Positions 1 to 6,900 of a DNA stretch of 10,541 nt are shown here, piece by piece. Origin of the DNA: Saccoglossus kowalevskii. Its lineage: Eukaryota > Hemichordata > Enteropneusta > Harrimaniidae. The notes beneath the pieces are model-generated. The model did no database searches. It was given only the letters and a program-made list of their open reading frames with translations, and was not told where the DNA came from. Location of the stretch: contig NW_003116458.1 of assembly GCF_000003605.2 (NCBI RefSeq), positions 323,509 through 334,049 on the forward strand. The letters are read 5' to 3'. A program made the translations under genes and the position numbers. How positions within the stretch are numbered: the first letter of the stretch is position 1; each line of letters begins with the position of its first letter.

Positions 1-1
1 C

Positions 2-426
2 ATTCTCCTTTTGTTGTACAAAACGTTGATTCAGCCTCGTATCACCTATGGTTTAGAAGTTTGGGGTAGTACATACCCGTCAAATCTTAAAGTTATACAT
101 ACCGCACAAAAAATGATAGCCAGAATTATAACGTTTTCCGACTTTACTGCGCATGCTCCACCAATTTTTAATACTCTCTAAATTCTTGATATTTTTATGA
201 TATAACTCATGAGAATCTCCCACAATCAATGTCAACATATAATTTGCAGTATTTACATCATAAATATAGAACACGACAAAGATGTCGAAATGATTTACTT
301 GTACCTAGAATGAACACAGTAGCGGGGACATTCGCAATATCTTATTTAGGGGCCAAACTTTGGAACAGCATATCAATTTCTTTAAGGTCTAAACAAAAAC
401 TTACATTCAAAAATACTAGTATTTAG
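2..426 (+). pseudogene. 3' end of LINE reverse-transcriptase ORF (broken)
   Basis: Frame 2 from base 2 reads LYKTLIQPRITYGLEVWGST, then SNLKVIHTAQKMIARIITFS, typical of the region just C-terminal to the RT palm in CR1/Jockey/L2-group LINEs (LIxPxxxYGxxVWG and Q+K...RIIT). It hits TAA at about 179-181. Homology resumes in another frame near 229 with HKYRTRQRC and GAKLWNSISISLRS, the usual H-Y-TR and G-LWNS end of these proteins, and stops at 424-426. The copy therefore has a stop and a frameshift and is dead. The 5' part lies outside the window, probably lost by the usual LINE truncation. The exact clade cannot be assigned by eye. Confidence 0.8.
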
Positions 427-448
427 AATAGAACTAATATTTATTATA

Positions 449-500
449 AATGTATGTATATACATATATATAATATATTATTATATTATCATATTTGTTT
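449..500. repeat. TA-rich low-complexity stretch
   Basis: Alternating TA/TG sequence and ATT runs within the LINE 3' UTR, with no further signal. Confidence 0.6.
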
Positions 501-571
501 ATTTGAAATATACTGAGGTGTAACCTGCTGTCAGTCTTAACTTAAGTCATTAAATTCAAGTTATGTCAGGG

Positions 572-605
572 ATCTGACTCGACTAGCTTTTAAGCTATTT
601 CAGAT
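572..605 (+). other. Nested stem-loop near the LINE 3' end
   Basis: The outer arms ATCTGA (572-577) and TCAGAT (600-605) enclose inner arms TAGCTT (584-589) and AAGCTA (592-597). Such 3' hairpins are where LINE reverse transcriptases recognise their RNA in several clades. That role is inferred here. Confidence 0.55.
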
Positions 606-662
606 TCCATTTTACCTAGACTGCATGTACAATTTTGAGTATTGTATGAAATATTTTCTAGG

Positions 663-690
663 TAAATAAATTATTATTATTATTATTATA
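663..690 (+). repeat. (ATT)n microsatellite, LINE tail
   Basis: About six ATT units follow GTAAATAA. This is the terminal simple repeat of the LINE and is expected to vary in length between individuals. Confidence 0.8.
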
Positions 691-756
691 AACAAAACTT
701 ATATACATGTATCTTAAATTTGATAACTAACAGGGACTGTGCCATACATGGCTTGT
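687..756 (+). repeat. Dispersed repeat, copy 1 (inverted relative to copy 2)
   Basis: The stretch from TATAAACAAAA to GCCATACATGGCTTG is, with few mismatches, the reverse complement of about 3599-3662. The match begins exactly at the end of the LINE tail and fades beyond 756. This is part of an unidentified interspersed element into which, or beside which, the LINE inserted. Bases 757-838 up to the first acceptor show nothing recognisable. Confidence 0.75.
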
Positions 757-838
757 ATAAATTTGGGTCATGGAAATGGGTGTCCTCTCATGTCTAATGC
801 ACCCAACCATGCACCTACTCATGATTTGTAAATTGCAG

Positions 839-909
839 GGAAAGGAATTTATGGGATATTGCGATAAATGAAGCTGAGATTTCACAGAGGCAATCACACC
901 AAACTGAAG
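839..909 (+). CDS. DYNC2LI1: DYNC2LI1 coding exon A (first visible, N-terminal)
   Basis: The acceptor is TTGCAG ending at 838, with a weak pyrimidine tract, and the donor is GTTGGT from 910. The exon gives about 23 residues, including [10 protein letters not shown], which matches the LWEIAKAEVE motif at the start of the vertebrate protein. Frame is set by this homology. It begins with the third base of a split codon and ends after the first base of a Gly codon (phase 1). The exact 5' border is the least certain of all the exons because nothing but the acceptor supports residues before Leu. Confidence 0.82.
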
Positions 910-3900
910 GTTGGTACTGGTTCTTTACAATACTGTGAATAAAGTTATACTTTAGTTTCTGAAAGCATTTTTCATATAAAAATATATACTGGTATATATT
1001 ATATTAGCTCCACTGTCAAATTTGTTGAGTGAAGCTTATCATATGAATGATTGTCCGGTGTCTGTCCATTCATTTCCTGATGATACAATGTATATTCAAT
1101 TTCTTTAAAATTTTGATGAATTATTTTGTCATATTTGGTAAAACGTGATATTTTTGGAAAACTGCAAGTTTGATGGCTTTGATATTATACATATAGGTAC
1201 CTCAAGTGAATCGATCTCAGATTTGTTCATTTTGTAATGATATCTTCTATTCTTTAATTGTAATGTGCATTGCTATCTCAGCCGAGAGGCTGCTTGTATA
1301 TATAAATATCAGTGCTTAGTTTTCTTTCCAATTCAAATTATGTACCGTTAATTGTATTTGGCTAAAGGGCTAACAATTTCTTTGCCAATGAAGCTACAAA
1401 TTTAATGCTTGTGCAAGTCTTCATACTAGAAGAAACATCACATTTTTTAATCAAACACATCTTATGCCACCTCATCATGTTTTTTGAATAGGTGAAAATC
1501 AAGAAGGATTGAAGCGTGGTGAAGAATCATCAGTGTTCTTCATTGGAAGCAAAGATGCAGTAAGTGATACAATCTAGGTTTCATAACAAACCTCATTCAT
1601 TCATTTGCAGATTACGGTACTGTATACTACAATCTCTTGAATAGACTAATTTGTTATACTAGTAGGTCACAACTGAGAGACAGTCGTCTGACACAGTCGA
1701 TTGCGTTTGACTACTGGCATGTTCGACTTCCGGCAGAGTGACTATACATTCCATGTTTAATTTAGAGATCGGGGAAATTACAGTCAATCAAATTTTCAAA
1801 TGATAACAAAAAAATTCTCAGTATATTATTTAATATAATATGTATTTATTTTCTTATTTTTTTTTGATAACAAAATGTATATTCTAAAAAAAGTAAAAAC
1901 AAAAACGAATGCATTCTTAGTAGCAAATGATCACGGTAACGGTCATGCTGTGTTTCACACAAGTGAATAACTTACTTGTTTTCGAAGTGTTACAATTGAT
2001 GACTATTACTCAGTAGTGATTACAATAATGTACAAAAAACAAATTCATTGAATTGCTGTGAAAACTCAACTTAGTTTCACCGCGAGAGAATGATTTTGGT
2101 CACATATTAATGCTCGATCCGATACGATATTCGCCATGTTTGTTCAAACATCTTTAGTGACTTGAAACTGTTTTTCTGACCTGATAGGTCAAGTCGCTAA
2201 TTAACCAATCGAAACGCTGGATGGTGCCAACGTGTTTAAATTACAATAACTCATTTAAATATGTTAATGGTAGTTCAGCGACCTCATGGTGAACGCAACA
2301 CAGAGAAGATTTACCGTTGTTGTAGTGCGATCGTTTGATTTAGATGGGAAACCGGCATGATTTTTTTTTAAATCAAGAAATTAGTTGTTTTCGAAAGATA
2401 AGCAGAAGAAGGATTTAAATCTTTTGACGATAATAACAGCTCATTGTCGAAACACAGTTTACCCATTCACGCTACCCACAATAAACACTGTACTCTGGAA
2501 TAAGCGTCAATGACTATCTAGGTGTCAGGAAAGATTGAAATGTTCGAAAAATTATGCCTTAATTTAAAATTAAATGGTATACCTTTTTCTGAAATATGTG
2601 GTGGCTGTTTGGTTTATGAAAGTTTGGGGTGCGGCTTATATTGCAGACTTTTTTCTGGGATCAAAACTTGTCAATTTCAACATGAAACAATGTCTCAAGT
2701 TAGGGGTGCGGCTTCTATTAAAGCTGCGACCTCAAATATGATTTTTACGGTACACACATTTTCTTCTCGTCACTTGCCGCAATTTGAATATCAAATAGTC
2801 AACCAACTGAGGTCTGATTTTACAGTAAATTGATCTATTTATTTTTTACATTCTATTTCCCCAGGGTAAAACATCAATTATTCTTCGTTTTTTGGACAAA
2901 GATGAAATACCTAAACCAACTACTGCGTTAGAGTATACCTTTGGTAGGAGAGCTAAAGGACATAATATTGTGAGTACATACATTATTAGCATACAATTGA
3001 CATTGACAGTAGTTGTCTGTAATGGTGAAAGAAAAAAACTTGCACCTCTGTTCACTTTCAATTGCATTTACTTTTGAGTTCAAAATGTATTGTAAATGGA
3101 TCATTGCAAATTGATGGTTATTTTCTGTTTGATTTGGTTCTAAACAAATTTTCTTGGTGAGAGGGTGTTCTTGTGCATTAAAAGTTTGTTTTTTGATTCG
3201 TAAAATAAAATAATTTATGTCAAGGCTCCATTGTGTCCATCATATGTACCAAGTTTAAACCAAATCCATCAACACACGACTGAGATCCAATCTTGAATCA
3301 GATTATGAAAAAAATACATGTGCATATGGTCATTATAATATTTGAAATTAATCGATCCAAGCATGAGTGAGATATAGCCAGATATGAATGTATGCATGCA
3401 TTCATTAAGGGCAATCCATAAATCCTTGTTTTCTGACTGCATTCGTATAAACCAAAGGAATTTGATTCTGGAATGACACAAATGCTTGGTTTTTAGGCAC
3501 TAAAATGGCTGACATTCTACCAATTTGCATTGGATTGTGAAATAAATGTACTACATTTGCTCTATCTGCAACTAAATCATCAAAATAGATACAGATAGAA
3601 CAAGCCATGCATGGCACAGTCCCCGTTAGTTATCAAATTTAAGATATATATTTTTGTTTATAGTAATATAGCTGGAATATAACCATGTCAGGAATATGAT
3701 TTTTTAACATTAAAATGATTGACATGATATTTCCAACATGCGTGGTCGGCGCATTGATTGCATTTATTTTGTATTTTTATTTTGAAAATGTATCACTGGC
3801 TGCGTTTGTTTTGTCATGTCTCACAACTGATTGTCCAAGCTGACTTTGTTTTGGCTGTAAACTTCACACATACATCAGACATATTTGACAAATGTACATA

Positions 3901-6900
3901 CATTTTTGTCACCATCAAATCCAAAATGGCTGACTGGTGGTCATCTTGTTTAAACACAGTTTCACTGAGCCATATCTCATACATGTTGGTCAATATTATG
4001 GATATCGTCTTGATAGTCATTATGATATTTCATGCCTCAAATACAATTGGGAACTATGTTATTGACAATGAATTTTTAACTATGTTTTCTCTCCATCAAG
4101 GCAAAAGATGTAGGTCATATTTGGGAATTAGGAGGCGGTACCTTTTTATCTAAATTGGTGGAAATACCAATAAATGCAGAGTGTCTTGAGTAAGTCATAT
4201 TACCTGAAGTGCTAAACATCTTATTGTACTAATATTTACTAACTTAGCTACATTTTAAATGAGCAAGAATACAAATTACATGGATTAGTTTAATAGCATT
4301 CTAGGTAAAAGAGACATTTTACAGTTATCCCTTATCTATGAGTTTTATAAATCCGCAAAATAATTTCCTATTCAATTTGCTATTTAGATTTACCACAATG
4401 TATGAAATTATTGAACCATCAGTTATATTGATTGTTTACTTTTTTCCCTAATAGGAATTTAGCTATAGTATTAATACTAGATTTATCTAAACCCCATGAA
4501 CTATGGCATACAATGGAAACTCTGTTAAACACAACAAGGCAAAGAATAGAGAAGGTGATGCAAGATGCATCCATGAGGGATTCCACTCTTCAACCACGAA
4601 TGAAGAATAAGGCATGGAGTAAGTTTGGTGAGGACCATCCGGTACGTTGAATGCTAAGTGATGCAGCTGAGGTGTTTAATTCTGCTTTCAATAAACTGTG
4701 CCCAACCACAGCAGATCATTTGACTGATGTATCAATTTCGTAAGATACATATATAAATTTTCTATGTTCAATTACCCACCATAGACTCCAGTCAGTCAAA
4801 ATAACTATTTTGAACTGTAGGCATTAATCTGCGATTCAGCCAATGACAGAGAGAGAAATCTAGGTCAGGGGACCCCAAGATTTTCCTTCATGTCACGAAC
4901 CACGTGACAGAGGTAATGACCAGAGTCTATGGTGGGTATGAACTATGTGAATGGACAGGTTGAAAACCCTCTGCCTAAATTCACTATGTTCAATTACCCA
5001 CCATAGACTCTGGTCAGTCAAAATGACTATTTTTTCTTTGGCTGACTGGTGGGTATGAACTATGTGAATAGGCGGGTTGAAAACCCTCTTCCTAATTTAG
5101 TAGGCTAAATAATTATTTCATGTTTTGATTCTGCAGGTTTATTTATAAAAGATTGTTTCATCTACTATGCCTCAGTCATACTATACATATAACAATGTCA
5201 TATTTCTTGTGTATTCATAGGATAAGGACATGATTGAACCATTCCCAGTTCCATTGGTTATAATTGGTTGTAAATATGATGTATTTCAAGTATGTATTAA
5301 GGTTTCAAACTTGCACCTTAAAGTACAGAATAGGCACACTCTTCTAGATATTGCTGTTGAAACTAACTACCGACAGGAATGGCACAATAGACTAACTTTT
5401 ATGAAAGACCACTCTAAGTCTCGCTCTAAGTTTTGTTGTACTGGTACTACTTGTAATTGCTGTAATCACTGTTGTTCATTTTCCATTCCATGAACTATAA
5501 CGATTTTAATACTTTTTATTTGTAGGATTTTGATTCTGAGAAGAGGAAAGTGATATGTAGAACACTGAGGTTTGTTGCTCATAGTCATGGTGCTACATTA
5601 CAGGTATGCAAAATCAGAACCACCATCTATTCGAAACAAGCTTCCAACAAATTAGTTTCAAGGGCAGCAACACACATTTCAATTATATTTAAATAAACAA
5701 TGTTGACCCATATCAAACATGACACTATTGCTACGTTCACACGACAGCATTTTATCAGAGCCCAACAGCTCGAGTCAGCAAAAATGGCCATGTAAACGCG
5801 TTCGGCTCGAGCTAAGTTCGGCTCCACTAAACCCTCGGGGTTGAACTCTGATAGGGTTGAGTCCCGACATAGCTCCGATCGTGTAAACTCATCGGGGCCC
5901 AACTATCGGAGCCGAAATCACGCCCTCAATCGTCTTCTTCGAGTAACCTCTCACTTCAATTATGGCGGAGACAACATCTTTCGTAATTTCACGCAATTTC
6001 CGGCTTGAATAAGAGATACATGCCTAATATATATTAATGAATTATTGCGATAGCTTGATAGCTCAATGGGAAACAAAAAATGGCGTACGAAATTATGCAA
6101 CAAAAACTTGAAAGAACGACTGAACGGAAACCTTTGAAAGACACTAAAGATAAAAATAGTAGAAGCGATCGCGGTACGGTGACGTGTTCCTGGTAGGTTT
6201 AGATTCTTCCATAGTCCCTCTATGATAGATAGAGAGAATCTGTGATTCTTCCTAGTAGTTCACTACAGTTGAATAGTTACAAAATGGTAATTTTTCATGA
6301 CAATATTACTTGAGCGAATAGGCTGAATTAAAAGCATTAGCTGCCGTGTTTCCTGTTTATTCGAGATACTAGTACCTAACTCATGATACCAGTCATTGTA
6401 TTTTCTACCTTCATGCTCAGGCTTTTTTTTTCTCCTAGCTTAACAGCATCATGCCATGTAAAGAAAAAACACAAACACAAGCACTAAAATCGTTTTCAGT
6501 CAATAATTATTCAAGGGCACTGTTCCATTTGGCTCTGATCGAACTAGCTGAATCAAACTCCGGCAGATCTCGGCTCTCGTTCGGCTCTCGTTCGGCTCCC
6601 GACTGTATGAACGCATTGGAGATAATCTCCTGTTAATCCGTGGGAGGAGCAGTAGTTCGGCTCCGATAGAATGCTACCATGTGAACATAGCAATAGCCTC
6701 CTTTTAGTTTTGAGTCTCCTAAAATAATATAAGGTTATTACGTGAAAACCTCAAAATATGCACGAAGACAGCGAAGGTCAATGCGTGGCATACTGTCTGA
6801 GTGCATAGTTTGAGGTATTCTCGTAATAACCTTATTATTATACATATTTTCCTTCCACTGATACACCATGGGAATGCAGAAATCCAAAATGTTTAGAACA

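Larger units (their letters stand above)
1..690 (+). mobile_element. Non-LTR retrotransposon (LINE) 3' fragment with ATT-repeat tail
   Basis: The broken ORF is followed by about 260 bp of AT-rich 3' UTR and ends in GGTAAATAAA plus about six ATT units (670-690), the microsatellite-type tail of CR1/L2/Daphne-like elements. A nested hairpin near the 3' end (572-605) supports the orientation. Homology to a dispersed repeat begins directly after the tail, marking the insertion point at about 687-691. It probably lies in the gene's first intron. Confidence 0.78.
4642..5220 (+). other. Intron between exons E and F, hosting two MITEs
   Basis: This is 579 bp, GTACGT to CATAG. More than half of it is the tandem MITE pair at 4762-5100. 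The rest is AT-rich and without features. Confidence 0.8.

Noticed and set aside
769-838. Possible first coding exon starting at ATGGAAATGG
   Set aside because: The following GT would leave one codon base, whereas the exon at 839 needs two, and the residues do not resemble the family's N-terminus.
2159-2195. Small hairpin in the intron at 1560-2864 as a possible RNA gene
   Set aside because: Stems are only 5-6 bp with no tRNA, snRNA or miRNA features.
2522-2833. A 103-codon + strand open frame
   Set aside because: It runs across a repeat remnant inside an intron, its peptide resembles nothing I know, and the correct DYNC2LI1 splice skips it.
3758-4153. A 131-codon + strand open frame
   Set aside because: It overlaps the exon at 4101-4189 in a different frame, and its hydrophobic look comes from T-rich DNA.
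5230-5493. Open frame reading from exon F through the next intron
   Set aside because: The intron has a good donor (5290) and acceptor (5525), and homology jumps straight from exon F to exon G. The readthrough peptide has no family resemblance.
5627-5902. A 91-codon - strand frame
   Set aside because: It crosses the left end of the DNA element and intron sequence, an effect of locally higher GC.
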